DNA of 64,000 bases from Tenrec ecaudatus (taxonomy: Eukaryota; Chordata; Mammalia; Afrosoricida; Tenrecidae), in the NCBI RefSeq assembly GCF_050624435.1, contig NC_134530.1:143942721-144006720 (forward strand), written 5' to 3'. This document shows, piece after piece, positions 9,771 through 22,146 of the stretch. Numbering within the stretch: position 1 is the stretch's first letter; each line of letters begins with the position of its first letter. The position numbers and the translations under genes are program-made. Below the pieces are notes generated by a model. The model was not told the origin of the DNA, did no database searches, and was given only the letters and a program-made list of their open reading frames with translations.

Positions 9771-12700
9771 GCGCACGCCATCCGCATGCTCCTGGAGTTC
9801 ACCAACACCGCGTACGAGGAGAAGCGCTACACGTGCGGGGAAGGTAAGGTCGGCCCGGGAAAGTCAGGTAGCCCCTTGTTTCGGTCCATCGAACTTCTTC
9901 TGCCTCTCACCCTTGGGAGGAGACAGGCCCCGGGTGAGCAGGGCCCTTCCACGTCATACTTAACAGGGTCACACTTTACGCAGAAAGAGACGGAATGGGC
10001 CTGGGGATGTGAGTTGGGGGACTGGCTTGTTTTTTTTCAGTCTTTGCACGGAAGTGTGCAAAGTGTGCTAGTGTGGAGGTCGGCCCCTTTGTTCCTCTCT
10101 TACAGCTCCCGACTATGATCGGAGCCAGTGGCTGGATGTGAAATTCAAGCTGGACCTGGACTTTCCTAATGTGAGTGGCCTTGGAGGGACAGGGGTCTGT
10201 GAATGTGTCCTTGCTTCTCTCTCTGATCTGGAAGGATCTAGAATAAGGAGTCTTCTTCTTTTTTAAGTTGAACTTGTTTATGACTAAAGACTCCCAATTC
10301 CATTTCAATTTTACTTTTCCTCTTTTTTGTAAACCACTCAAGTTATTTAGGATTGAGGGATTAGGAGTCTGTCAGGATTTTTTTTGGGCCCGGTGTTTAA
10401 AACATAGCTATTATTGACACAGCTCATCTCAAGAAATGAAATCAACAACAATATCCTGTTAAACCCTTTCTCCCTCCTTCTACCCAGCCCCCAGCCCCGC
10501 CTCATATCCTGGGTAATCATATCCTGGGTAAAACGGAGGTGTTCAGTGGAAGAGTTCTCATTGGCCACACAGACACCAGGGAGCCTTGGCACTGCACTGG
10601 TTATGCTCTTGGCTACTAACCAGATGGGTCGGTGGTTCTCCACTTTCCTAATGCCGTGACCCTTTCATACAGTTCCTCATGGGTGGTGACCCCCAACCAT
10701 CAAATGATTTTCCTTGCTACTTTATAACTAATTTTGCTTCTGTTAAGAATCGTCACGCAAATATCTGATATGCAGGATGTATGTTCATTGTTACAAATTG
10801 AACATCATTAAAGCATAGTGAAGAATCACAAAAGCATTATGTAGCTATATGTTGTGAAATATTGATTTCTAATGACAAATGAAATGTTGTCTTGAAGCAT
10901 GGTGTAGGGTGGGTAACAGTCTTCATGTCGGGTACTCCTATGTGGCCATATCTGCATGTGGCTGGAACCGCCTGAAGATGGATAGAGGATTAGTGTCTCA
11001 GTTCTTTTTATTTTTTTTAGACGTTTTATTAGGGACTCATACAACTCTTACCACAATCCATATATACATCAATTGTGTAAAGCACATCTGTATATTCTTT
11101 GCCCTCATTTTCAAAGCATTTGCTCTCCACTTAAACCCTTGGCATCAGGTCCTCTTTTTCCCCCTCCCTCCCCGCTCCTCACTCCCTCCTGGGCCATTGA
11201 TGATTTATAAATTATTATTTTGTCACATCCTGCCCTGTCCGACGTCTACTTTCACCCTCTTTTCTGTTGTCCATCTCCCAGGGAGGAGGTCACACTCAGA
11301 TCCCTGTGTTCGGTTCCCTCGTTCCAATCCACTCTCCCTCTACCCTCCCAGTATCACCCCTCACACCCCTGGTCCTGAAGGTATCATCCACGCTGGATTC
11401 CCTGTGCCTCCAGCTCCTATCTGCACCAGTGTATATCCTCTGCTCTATCCAGACTCGCAAGGCAGAATTCAGATCATGATAGTGTGGGTGGGTGGTGAGT
11501 GGGGGGAGGAAGCATTTAGGAACTAGAGGAAAGCTGTATTCTTCATCAGTGCTACATTGCACCCTGAGTTTCTCAGTTCTTAAGATCATCGGAAACGTGT
11601 TTTCCGATGGTCTTAAGTGACCCCTGTGAAAGGGTCATTCGACCCCCCCCAAAGGGGTCTCGACCCACAGGTTGAGAACCACTTCCCTAGCTGCTCTCGG
11701 AGAAAGCAGTGGAGGCTGGCTGCTGTTTATTGACAGCCTGGAAGGCCCTCTGGGATGTTGCTACTCGGCCCTGTAGGGTCATCACAAGTCAGAGTCAGCT
11801 TGATGCCAACAAATTTGGGTTGTTTATTTGTTTAGTAGGAAGGACATCTGGGTTCAATTCCTGGCCAGTGCACCTCATGTCCAGATACCATCTGTCTGTC
11901 CCTGGAGATTTTTGTGTTGCCAAGAAGCAGAAAAAAATCCCAGCAGAGCTTCCAGATTAAGACTAGGAAAAAAGGGCTGGCAATCTACTTGCAAAAATCA
12001 GCCCCTGAAAAAACCCTATGCGTCACAACAGCCCTCTTCACGTAACTGGACAGTGGTTCAGTCCGTTGTGTGCAGGGTCACCATGAGCCAAGGGCCAAGA
12101 CTGGACACATCTACACGCACCACCTGGATAGAACAGATGGATTTCAGGGGTCCCATGAACTTGGAAGGAAAATCAAAGCTATGTTTTAATCTCCACTAAC
12201 CGATCACATTTTCTCTATGATGAATATTGATGGATTATTAGTGTAACTGTAACTTTGTCTCTGGTAGAATCAGGTATTTTTGTCTTATGTTGCATTTGTG
12301 TCATATATCTTAAATATGACTTATTACCTGGCAGTACTTTAAAATTGTAGTGTTTAGACATGTTAGTTGTCTGATGCATTGGTAAGTATATGTCGCCATA
12401 TAATAATTTGGGGTTTTTATAACATTTTAATGATCCTGCAGATGTATGTAAGTTACCCTAAGTACTTGCAAACATTCTGAGGAAGTTCTCTGGCACGCAT
12501 ACTCAGAGAGAGGTTAAGAGTCCCATCTCTAATCAGGTGAGGACTGAATTGCTAACTTCCATTAGGCTACTGCTTTTTCTCCTGATACATCATGTCCTGT
12601 CCATTGTCCCTGAAGCCGCCTCTTCGCCAATGGACAGAGGTGGGAGGAAAAAGACAGCCAGGTGGCCAACTGAACCTTTTTGTCTTCCAGTTGCCCTACC

Positions 12701-14120
12701 TTGTGGACGGGAAGAACAAGATCACTCAGAGCAATGCCATCTTGCGCTACATCGCTCGCAAGCACAATATGTGTGAGTTGGGCAGGCTGGGGAGGAAGTT
12801 CTTCCCACTGGGTGCTCGCCGGGAGTGGGTGCAGCCAGGGGTGAGTTGAGTGCTTGGCGTCTGTTCCACAGGTGGTGACACAGAAGAAGAGAAGATTCGA
12901 GTGGACATCATGGAGAACCAGATAATGGATTTCCGCATGCAGCTTGTCCGGATCTCCTACAGCCCTGACCATGTGAGTTTCTTTACAGGCGTCAACAGAC
13001 TGCAGGGTCGGGAAAGGGAAACCACACCAACGAAACCACCACAGGCAGTTTCTGCTGCTCCTGCTGTCTCTGATCACGCCTGTGTGTCAGGAGACTGAAA
13101 CAGAGTTCTTGCTTTTGGGTTTGCTTTGTGTCATAACTCCAGTGTGGGTCCCTTCCCCTTTCCGAGCATCCCGGCCCCCTCCTCGCCCCCTGCAGGCAGT
13201 GAGGAGATGACACCTGTAGAAGGGCCTGCTAAGTAGCCCCCCGCCCCGCTCAGTTGTGACAATTATGTGACATCTGTTCTTCAACTCGCTCATTCTCGCT
13301 CCCAGGAAAAGTTGAAGCCTGAGTACTTGGAACAGCTGCCTGGAAACCTCAAACAGTTTTCTTTGTTCCTGGGGAAATTCTCGTGGTTTGCTGGGGAAAA
13401 GGTAGGAAGGAAGGGAAGAAGCCACGTTTCTATCCCCGTAGCTGCCAATGAATGGGAACACTGGTTATGTAGTGGTCACATGTTGGGCTGCTACCCTCGT
13501 GGTCAGAAGTTCGAAACCACCGCCAGCTCCGTGGGAGAAAGACTGGGCTTTCTACTCCTGTAAACATTTACAGTCTCTGAACCCCAAAGGAGGGTTGGTG
13601 TGAGTCAGCATTGACTCGATGGCAGTGAGTTTGTGTTTGGTTGGAGGTGGTCTTGAGCTTCAGGCCTGGTTGTCCTCTTGTCCTTCATCCAGCTCACCTT
13701 CGTGGACTTCCTCTCCTATGACGTCTTAGACCAGAACCGCATGTTTGAGCCCAAGTGCCTGGACGAGTTCCCAAATCTGAAGGCTTTCATGTGTCGTTTT
13801 GAGGTGAGGCCCCGCCCATCTTCCTCTCATAAAACCACAGCTCCCCCGAAACCTAAAGGGACCATTGGTGGGGCACCTTTAAGGCTTAGACTCTCGGTAA
13901 AGGCCTGGACCCCAAAGGCTCTGCCTACCAGAAACCAGGGGGGGCAGAGGCAGGGGCAGCATGTGAACTGTGGGTTTGCTGTTTGGGCTCAGATCTCTAA
14001 ATATTTGGTTTGTTTTCCTTTCAGGCGTTGGAGAAAATAGCTGCGTACATGCAGTCTGACCGCTTCTTCAAGATGCCCATCAACAACAAGATGGCCCAGT
14101 GGGGAAGCAAGAGTTGCTGA
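9474..14120 (+). CDS. GSTM3: Glutathione S-transferase mu 3, complete, 8 exons, 225 aa
   Basis: Cytosolic enzyme conjugating glutathione to electrophiles; works as a dimer. Exons: 9474-9524, 9768-9843, 10106-10170, 12691-12772, 12872-12972, 13306-13401, 13693-13803, 14025-14120 (51, 76, 65, 82, 101, 96, 111, 96 nt; total 678). All introns are GT-AG and exons 2-7 have the standard mu-class lengths. The N-terminal thioredoxin-fold domain has the catalytic Tyr in VLLGYWDIRG and the glutathione site segment [15 protein letters not shown]; the helical domain has RISYSPDH and FSWFAGEKLTFVDFL. The longer N-terminus (MSSSAESV) and the C-terminus ending MAQWGSKSC instead of WGNK are GSTM3 traits; 225 aa equals the human length. 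The start codon follows a GC-rich leader in a CpG island. Intron 3 (2.5 kb) carries a triple-nested repeat and intron 6 an AfroSINE. It is convergent with the next GSTM gene. Confidence 0.97.
10630..11685 (+). mobile_element. SPIN hAT transposon, non-autonomous, split by an L1 tail
   Basis: Left end GGTGGTTCTC..., the diagnostic TACAGTTCCTCATG and TTGTTACAAATTGAACAT blocks, then an internal segment of about 130 bases not present in the other SPIN copies here. The right end after the insert has GTGTTTTCCGATGGTCTTA and AGGTTGAGAACCACTT. It carries no transposase. The two halves flank 11007-11570. Confidence 0.9.
11007..11570 (-). mobile_element. L1-type 3' tail inserted in SPIN
   Basis: Antisense tail, poly(A) side at 11007. 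Flanked by a perfect 11-base target-site duplication, TCTCAGTTCTT, at 10996-11006 and 11571-11581. The cut site on the minus strand reads TT/AAGA, as expected for L1 endonuclease. Confidence 0.9.
13470..13650 (+). mobile_element. AfroSINE in GSTM3 intron 6
   Basis: Complete-looking copy from TTATGTAGTGGTCACATG through GAAGTTCGAAACCACC to GGCAGTGAGTTTGTGTTTGG. Confidence 0.9.
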
Positions 14121-14197
14121 GCAGGGGCCGAGCTCTGCTACTGGCTCTACTCCACCCTGCCGGTGGGGGAGCCTGTCTTCCATCTTTTGCTCTTTTC

Positions 14198-14203
14198 AAT
14201 AAA
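14198..14203 (+). terminator. GSTM3: GSTM3 polyadenylation signal
   Basis: AATAAA 78 bases after the GSTM3 stop, preceded by a T-rich stretch. This gives an unusually short 3' UTR of roughly 100 nt. Confidence 0.8.
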
Positions 14204-14544
14204 CGGCTTTTAGACTACTGGCGTCCAACTGTGTTCCTTTTTGGAGTCGTCCGACTGTGTTCCTCTCTGGAGTCGAGGCCTACAGAGAATGAGGACATGT
14301 GGGGGGTTATCGAAGTGTGAATGCTCTCTCTTCACCTTTGACAGCCCTTGATCTGCTGTCTTCAGAGTTAGCTGAGGTTCCGGTCCAAACCTGGAGACAG
14401 GTCTGGAAATAAAGGTAGGTTTGAGCAGTTGCCAAGAGAACGTGCTATGTGGGACTGGAGGCCCTGTCGAGGTTCAGGGAAGACCAACTCAAACTGGTTC
14501 TGAGAGCTGGGGTTAGAAGGAAGGCCACTCTTACCTGGAAATGC

Positions 14545-14755
14545 ACTGGTCAAAAGCTCACGACCGTCGAGCGGATTCTGACTCATTGACTCTGGAGGAC
14601 CGAGTGGGACTGTCCCTGCGAGTCTCCGAGATGGCTACGTGAGCAGAAAGCTAGATCTTGTTCTCACGGAGCCGTTGGTGGTTTCACACCGCTGACCTTG
14701 ACAAGAGTAGCCCAGCGTGTATCTCCCATCACGCTACCAGCCCTCCTGGTTCTCA
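14545..14755 (-). mobile_element. AfroSINE
   Basis: Antisense copy about 330 bases past the GSTM3 poly(A) site; GAGCAGAAAGCTAGATC in the body and CTACCAGCCCTCCTGG at the head end. Confidence 0.75.
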
Positions 14756-14759
14756 CTGG

Positions 14760-17300
14760 TCGGCTAGCCCAGACATACAGCCTAAACAATTGCTTTCCAG
14801 TAAGCAGTAATAGACCCCACATGACACCATTCACTTTGTGTTTTTATCAATTGATCTGAAATGTAAACAGAACTGTAGAAATGTTCCTAAAGCTATCAGA
14901 ACGTTTGGGATCACAAGGTAGTAGGGGAGCTTTCTTTAGGAATGTATACATTGAACTATCAAAATGCATAAGTGAGAGATGGGTGACACATTAAAGGACC
15001 AGCATAAAGATGATAAAAAGCTCGTCATTAATGCAATTACATAGAAAAATTTCATGAACAAATTTATAGAAATATTTGTGGGCCTTCTGCCCCCACACCT
15101 ATGCCCCCCCAAAATTTTAAAAGGTGTGTATAATTCAAAGAAGGACAAATCAAAACAGATGAACTAACTAATCAGATGAGCAGTATAAGTGTCAGCTGAA
15201 CAGAAATCAATGTATTTCCAAAGTATTGGCAAGCCTTGGGAAAGGTGCATTTCCTGCAGGATAGCTCTTGGGGGACAATTTTTAAATATTTAAAATTTTA
15301 ACTCATGTCCTGTAGTGACTATAAATCCCCCTATACCCAAAGAAAGGCTTTGTGGTGCAATGGTTAGAGCACTCCGCTGGCCACCACAGAGCCTTCTATG
15401 AGCGTTTATAACATGGTCATTTGCCTCATTAAAGCCAACGGGGAAGAGAGTCACCTTGAAAGAGGGACATGTACAAACCTGTGTAGGAACCCTGGTACTT
15501 AACGATTAGGCTCTCTGCTGCCAACGGCAAGGTTGGCAGGTCAAACCCACCCAGCAGCTTCAGGAGCGTAAGACCTGACTTGACCAAAGAGGACCATCAA
15601 GAAAGCCCTTCGGGGTCGTTCTCTGTGACATGGGGTTGCAGGACTCAATGACACCCCGAAACCACACAGTCCTGGGTCATATCATCAGAGTTGACTCTCT
15701 TACACCATGTCAGCATTCTATTGGTTAGAAGTGATCTCAGGTCCCGCCCACAGTCAAGGACCTGTGAGGACAGGATGTGAGTACCAGAAAGCGGGATCAC
15801 AGGGGACCATCTTGGATTCTGATGACCACATGGAGGCATGAGAGAGAAGAGAGAACTGACCCCGCAGTCTTCTGAGAATGACCGCTAAGAACAGAATCCT
15901 GGGAGGGATGGATGACGGAGGAGAGCATCGTAGTGGAGGGCGAGCAGGAGCACGGGGCTGCAGACTGCAGGCACATCACAAGTCCCAATTGAAATTAGTG
16001 AACTTGGTGAAATTCCATTTCGAGTTACATTCCCCGAGACACATGATGTGACTGAGGAGGTGCCAACACTCAGGTCAGGCCCAGGAGGTGCAAGGAGCCT
16101 GCTGAGATGGGATAGAGCCTTTCCAGTGGTGAGATGGCCGGCCCCCCAGGTCCCGACCAGCCTCCAACTCTAATGCCAACTGGGAGTAAAGTAATAATAT
16201 TGTTGTGAGGGCTGCCTGCAGGACACCTTGTCACCCCAGGCCACGCTAACCTTGGCCGACCGTAACACCAGTGAAGGATTTAGGCGAGTGGTTTCAGTAG
16301 GAGCTTTTCTGGAAACCTTGGGATGGGTCCCTTGGAACAGACAAGCACAGTGGTAGGCCAGTCCCCTAACATGTACTGGGGCCAGTTTTGTCCATCGTTG
16401 AAGATGGAGCAACGGGGTGAAGGCAGGTCCGGTTTTGAAGTCAATAGAAAGTGAGATTTGAGATAGAGTATTTGCTGTTCCGTGCACGAGATACATGGAG
16501 GAAGAGACACTGGCATGTATGCACTGGAACACTGCGTCACCTAGACCCCCGCTCGCCTTGCCCTGCCGCTGTGGGATGAGGTGCAGCACATGAGCCCCAC
16601 CTGCAGAGGGACTGAAGGCGTCAAGCCTAGGTGCCCAGCGGCCAGAGGGCAGGAATTCAAAGTGAGCAGTGATGTTTCCAGTGCGCAAGCGTTATCACGT
16701 TGCTCCTCCGTGTAAACATATTGAAAGGCCTCTACTGCCCCAGGAAAAAGGTGTTTCCTCGGGTTTGCAATAGTCTTTGCTATCCGGCCTCTGGTGCCTT
16801 TGCAGTCCTGTCTGCCACCTCCTCACTGCCCCATCTCCCATTGTGGAACCCTAGGTCCCAGCCCTCCTGACACACTCCCAGGGGAGCAGGCTAATCCAGC
16901 TGCTCTGCCCCTCGTGAATGGTGGCCTCCTACAAAGCAGTGTCGTCTCTGAATAAATGAACCTACCCACAGAGGGTTCTCAGGAGAACCACGTCAGTGTT
17001 TCTGGAACGCTTAGCACACACCTGTGTATGAATTACCCTCAAGCAAAATGACCTCTTCTCATGCTGTGCCCTCTGTTCCGGTGGGAGCACGGCGTGTTCC
17101 ACCCGCCACCACCACCCCCCAACTTGGCCTAATTAGTGCCTCCTCCTTATCTTCTGATCTAAACTTCAAAGGCTCTTCCTCCGGAGACCACATCTGATAA
17201 CGCTGATAAAGATCATTACACTTGGTCACCAAGGGGTTCTCATTGCTTTGCTTTTGGGGAGGCCTCAGGGTTTCAGGAAGTTAAGTGTAGCCTGGTGTTA
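14760..17300. other. Intergenic, one more AfroSINE, otherwise no recognised feature
   Basis: A plus-strand AfroSINE lies at about 15485-15655 (GTAGGAACCCTGGTACTTAA start), and a short head fragment near 15345. The rest gives no homology I can recognise. Confidence 0.5.
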
Positions 17301-17379
17301 AGGATTGAATTATAAATGGGTACCCCACAAAAACGGGAATTATGCAAGGCTGAACAAAGCTTTCCCAGTATGCATGTTT

Positions 17380-18215
17380 CCCACTACCTGAGCATCCAGC
17401 AACTCTGAGTTAGTGCACCCAGTGGCATTGCCTGGGAAGATTCTCTCTGGTTACTGCATTTTTTTTGGTGAAAGCTGTTTTGCTTGAACCTTGTTTTTTG
17501 TGGTGGTTGATTTCGGACAATAGCACGAGGCTGTGAAATGTTTCCTGCTCAGGAAAAATGCCGCAGAAGCTGTTGTGATGTTGAACACAGCTTACAAGGA
17601 CAGCGCTATGAGGAAAGCTTGTGTCCGAGTGGTTCTCTTGTTTCAGAAAGGGTGAGATGTCAATTGATGACAAACCTCATTCTGGATATCCATCAACTTC
17701 CTAAATGGACGAATATGTTAACTTGTAGTGCATTTGGAGTTTGTTCCACCAGGTCAGACTGTTCACAAGCTTAGAGGGTCTGAGAAGGTAGCATAACAGT
17801 GTGCAACCAAAAAGGCCTGATGTGTGGCAGACAGGGGACTGGTTTTGCCACCACAATGCACCTGCTCATGCAGCCATCTCAGTGCGCCAGTTTTTGGCAA
17901 AAAACAGCATGCCTCTCTTGCCCCAGAACACTTACTCATCTGACCTCGCTCTGTGGGTCTTCTTATGATTTCTGTGATTGAAGGGGGATATGAAGGGACA
18001 GCGATTTGACCACGTAGAAGAGGGGAATAAAAAAAAATAAAGGAGGTGCTGTCAGCCATCCAAATAGATGGGTTTGGAAAATGTTTCTAAGAATGGAATC
18101 ACAGATTTGGCAAATGTATTAAGTGTAGTGGGGAGTACTTTGAAGGTTGTTTTGTAAAAATTATAAAAAATACATAGCTTTGAAAAAAATCCCATTGTAT
18201 ATCCTTTCAAAACTT
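17380..18215 (+). mobile_element. Mariner transposon remnant
   Basis: The most complete of three copies. About 150 bases of leader are followed by the transposase N-terminus (KCRRSCCDVEHSL / NAAEAVVMLNTAYKDS in the alternate frame), the catalytic-core segment around FLAKNSMPLLPQNTYSSDLA, and the C-terminus with KCIKCSGEYFEGCF. These match the mariner D,D34D family order. The reading frame is broken at several points and no inverted repeats were confirmed, so it is dead. Confidence 0.8.
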
Positions 18216-18797
18216 CTATTATGAATCTTAACCTCTATATCAGTGGTTATAATCCCATTTGAAAATTGGCTGTCTTTGTTATGTTAGTGAGTTAGGTTTG
18301 GTGTAGAGCATATATTCAATCCATCTCTTTTAAGATACAAAAGAGATACACAAGCAATTGAGAAGCAGACCTAGGCGAGGAATGATAGCAGACCACATGG
18401 AGATCACCCGGGAGTAGAAGCTCAAAGGGACAAGGACCGTCCCTCAGAGCCAACATAGAAAGAGTCCCCTGGAGCTAGAGCCTTGAATTTGAACTTGTAA
18501 CTTCTTAAACTGTAAGATTGTTTATTTCTGTTTGTCAAAGCCACTCATGAGTGGTCTTTTTGTTTTAGCAACACTGGATTGCGAAGAATTCAGTACCAAG
18601 AGTGGGGTAATTGCTAACAGATGCATACAATGTAGGAGTGGTTTGGGAATCGGGTAAAGACTAGAAGGGTTTAAGGTATCTAATAGTAAACGCCTGGATT
18701 GCCTGGACAAGTGTTTATACAACTATGGACATCAACAGCAATTCTGGGGAGGGCTCCGTCAGAAGGGCAGAGCTGTGAAGCCTCTAGCCGCTTAGAG

Positions 18798-18917
18798 CAG
18801 TGGTTCTCAACCTTCTGAATGCCGCGACCCTCTAATACAGTTCCTCATGTTGTGCTGACCCCCAACCATGGGAAATGCGTGTTTTCTGATGGTCTTAGTG
18901 GACCCCTGTGAAAGGGG
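18798..18917 (+). mobile_element. SPIN hAT transposon, internally deleted and cut short
   Basis: Left end CAGTGGTTCTCAACCTTCTG, then a jump to the right-end block TTTTCTGATGGTCTTAG, ending at TGTGAAAGGGG where an L1 tail begins. The terminal inverted repeat on the right is missing. Confidence 0.85.
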
Positions 18918-19640
18918 TAGCATCTGGGGTCTTAAAGACTTGAAGGTAAACAAGCGGCCATCTAACTCAGAAGCAACAAAGCCCACATGGAAGAAGCACA
19001 CCAGCCTGTGTGACCATGAGGTGCTGAAGGGCTCAGTTATCAGCCATCAAAGAAGAAAAAAAATTATATCATTGTGCACTCACCTCCACGATACAATCAC
19101 TGAAGACAAAGCAGGTGCATAAGCAAATGTGGTGAAGAAAGCTGATGGTGCCCGGCTATCAAAAGATATAGCGTCTGGGGTCTTAAAAGTTTGAAGATAA
19201 ACTAGTGGCCATTTAGCTCAGAAGCAACAAAACCCACATGGAAGAAGCACACCAGCCAGTGCAATCACGAGGCGTCGAAGGGATCAGGTATCAGGCATCA
19301 AAGAACAAAAAAATCTTACCATAGTGAATGAGGGGGGGAGTGCAGAGTGGAGACCCAAAGCCCATTTGTAGACCACTGGACGTCCCCTTACAGAAGGGTC
19401 TCAGGGCAAGATATGACAAAATAATAATTTATAAATTATCAAGGGTTCATGAGGGATTCATCAGGGAGCGAGTAGGGAGGGAGGAGAAAAATGAGATGCT
19501 GATGCCAGGGGCTTAAGTGGAAAGCAAATGTTTGAGAATGATGAGGGCAATGAATGTACAAATGTGCTTTACACAATTGATGTAAGTATGGATTGTGATA
19601 AGAGTTGTCTGAGCCCCAATAAAACGATTAAAAAGAGAGA
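18918..19640 (+). mobile_element. L1-type 3' tail with an internal tandem duplication
   Basis: Sense copy ending CCCAATAAAACGATTAAAAA. The segment around GGGGTCTTAAA...GCGGCCATCTAACTCAG occurs twice, at 18921-19070 and 19171-19320, about 250 bases apart. Confidence 0.8.
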
Positions 19641-19644
19641 GAGG

Positions 19645-20865
19645 AAGGGATTGGAGTGTGGAGGAAATGCGTAAGCTCCTCTTTCTGCACAAAGCAGCAA
19701 CCTTACTTTAATGAGTGGCGTTGGGTTCCACTGGGAAAGGTCAAATCTGATGAGCTGGGGGTGGGGTGGGGGTGGGGGTGTTCGACAGTGTTCCAGGAAG
19801 ACATGTTCCAGGCTCCATTAGATTGGGCTCTTCAGCTCTCTGCGTTCCAAGCCAGTGTCTCCATGTGTCTCCATGCGTGAGGATCTCACTCGGGATCCGC
19901 CACACAGGACGTGGGTGAGGAAAACGGAGACTGGTGGCTGTGAGGACTGCTTGCATAGCTCCCCTAATATCCTGCGTTCTTACCTGTGCTTCAGCGTGAG
20001 GTGGAGACCCCTGGCGGGACACTTGACATGACGCTCGCCCATGGTTCTGGACTTGGGACTGGGTGCAGCGCCCAGCGAGCAGCACCTTGACTGGTTCCTA
20101 TTTGGTGCAGAGAGAGGTCAGCTTATTTTCCTTGCACGGGAGGGGGCAGTGCGTGAGGCAGGCGCGTTGGTGCTGGCTGCTGTCACAATGAATGGTCTGG
20201 ATAAAAATATGTTTCTGTTGGCCCTCTGTCACCTGCACCTTTTCAACACCATTCTTCTTGGGGGTGGGGCGTGGGGGGTGTCCTCAGTCCTTAAGTCTCA
20301 CCTCCCCGAGGTGGAAGACTACTTGATTCTCAGCTTCCTTTCGCCTTGTCTTTACTGATGAAAATCTTCATTTCTCCCGGACACATTGCTTCCCAGAGAA
20401 CAGACATTGTTTCCAATTGAATCAAGTTCTAGCCCATGTGATGTGATCAGTGCTCTAAGTCACCTCCAGGAAGTTTTCTTCAAAGGCAAGGAATACCCCC
20501 TCTTTCCTTCTTCTCCATCCCAGTGTTGGGAACAAATATGGGATGCCGGGGGCTCTGGCAACCACGATGGCCCCTGAGATGACCAGAGAGCACAAAACAC
20601 ATACCGAGGATGGTGGGTTTAGGAATCAGAGTCGCTAAGGACACTGTCAGGCCAGCGTTGCCCTTGCCTATCTCGCCAGACCTGTACTGCATAAGAAATA
20701 GCCGTCTAACCTACCAAAGCCAGGTATTGATTTGGCTCTGTCCAACAGAAGGAAATCATATGAATCCACCCGCTCTTCCAAACCTCAAAAACCTGAACTC
20801 CAGACACTGCTAATCACACTTAGGATCTCGTTTCCCAAGAATCAGATCCTGAGAACAAGGTTTTA
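19645..20865. other. Intergenic, no recognised feature
   Basis: Apparently unique sequence. Open frames are short and lack homology that I can see. Confidence 0.4.
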
Positions 20866-20867
20866 AT

Positions 20868-21178
20868 TAAAAAAAATTTTTTTAAAGATTTTAATTTTGG
20901 TATTGTATGTGAATGGATATTTTGGATATGTAAGACATGGAAACAAGACCAAACAAAAAAAACCCAACCTATTATAGGGGGAAAAAATAAAAATCAGGGC
21001 TCCTGGGGGTGGGGTGGGGGAGAGAGGGGACAAAGGGGAGCTGTTATCAAGGAGTTCAAGAAGAAAGAAAATGTTTTGGAACTGATTGTGGTAGCAATTG
21101 TACAATCCTGCTCTATGTGATTGAAAGTGGAATGTTATGCTAACTGTAAGAGCTCCCCATAAAGGGATTAAAGAAACA
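20868..21178 (+). mobile_element. Old L1-type tail
   Basis: A-rich start, GGAGCTGTTATCAAGGAGTT, then GATTGTGGTAGCAATTG and an end at CCCCATAAAGGGATTAAAG. Similar in layout to the younger tails but diverged. Confidence 0.5.
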
Positions 21179-21667
21179 ATGTTTTTGTTGTTCTTGTTCT
21201 GATAAGGTCAGTGTTGGGCGGGGTGGGAGAGAGTGAGCATTTGGGAGGTTCTGGCAACTGGTGCTACGGGTCAAGGGCAGGGGCTCTGGCATCCGTGCTC
21301 GGAATTGTCTGTGGGACCTATTCTAGAATAATCCACTTGTGTCCGGCCCTCTTCCTGGTTCTCAGCTTCCATTGCTGACAGTATGACCCTCTCAGGGATT
21401 AACTGAGCTACTTGATACCTTTAATAAATTTCTTCTATTTTATTATGAGGAATTCTAAATTACATGCCAGGTGCCTTAGGTCTCCCTCGAAGATAAAGAT
21501 CTTCTCTTTTTACCTCAATTCTCTATTCCACCTACTTTGTAAACCACTGCGGGAAACACATGGTTTCTCCAGGCCTTATGCTTACTTGACCTGGATGAGC
21601 CTTTCTCTGCATTCAGCTGAGATGGCAGAAGTCTCCCAAAGCCTAAACTCCCTGTCAACTGGAAGAT

Positions 21668-21840
21668 AAGGGTTGACTCTGTGCCAGCGAGTCAGTTTGG
21701 CCCCTCATAGGCAGGCTGGAACTGCCCCGCTTGCGGAGTAGAAAGCCCCGTCTTTCTCCTTCCGAGTGGCTGGTGGTTTTAAACGGCTGACCTTGCCGTC
21801 AGCCACGGAATGTGTAACCACTACACCACCAGGGCTCCTA
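21668..21840 (-). mobile_element. AfroSINE
   Basis: Antisense copy with GAGTAGAAAGCCCCGTCTTT and reversed head ending CTACACCACCAGGGCTCC. Confidence 0.9.
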
Positions 21841-22146
21841 GGTCTCCCCATGTGAATGGAGCATCTATAACTTCTGCCTCATGTGTGGGATGGGATGTTC
21901 TTTCTAAGCTATTTTCTCTCTCTTCATCCTGATCCTCGTAATGGTCTCCAGGAACCTCGTGGGGAAGCACCTAAGGACATGGCAGGGCCACATGCGGAAG
22001 GAGCCTGGGTCTGGGAATGCTTTGTGGGACACGGCTGCCCCACCAACCCGGCTGCTCCTCCTGGCGCGTGGCATGACCGGGGACTCAGTTCTGTTCTAGT
22101 AGCTGGAGGCTTGGAGTCTCTTCGCTTAATCTTTCTCGACCCACTG

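Larger units (their letters stand above)
10575..11830 (+). mobile_element. AfroSINE split by a SPIN element (GSTM3 intron 3)
   Basis: Head at about 10575-10629 (CACTGGTTATGCTCTTGGCT, then CTACTAACCAG) and body at about 11686-11830 (GCTGCTCTCGGAGAAAG to CAACAAATTTGGGTTG). The gap is filled by the SPIN copy, which is itself split by an L1 tail. Confidence 0.8.
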
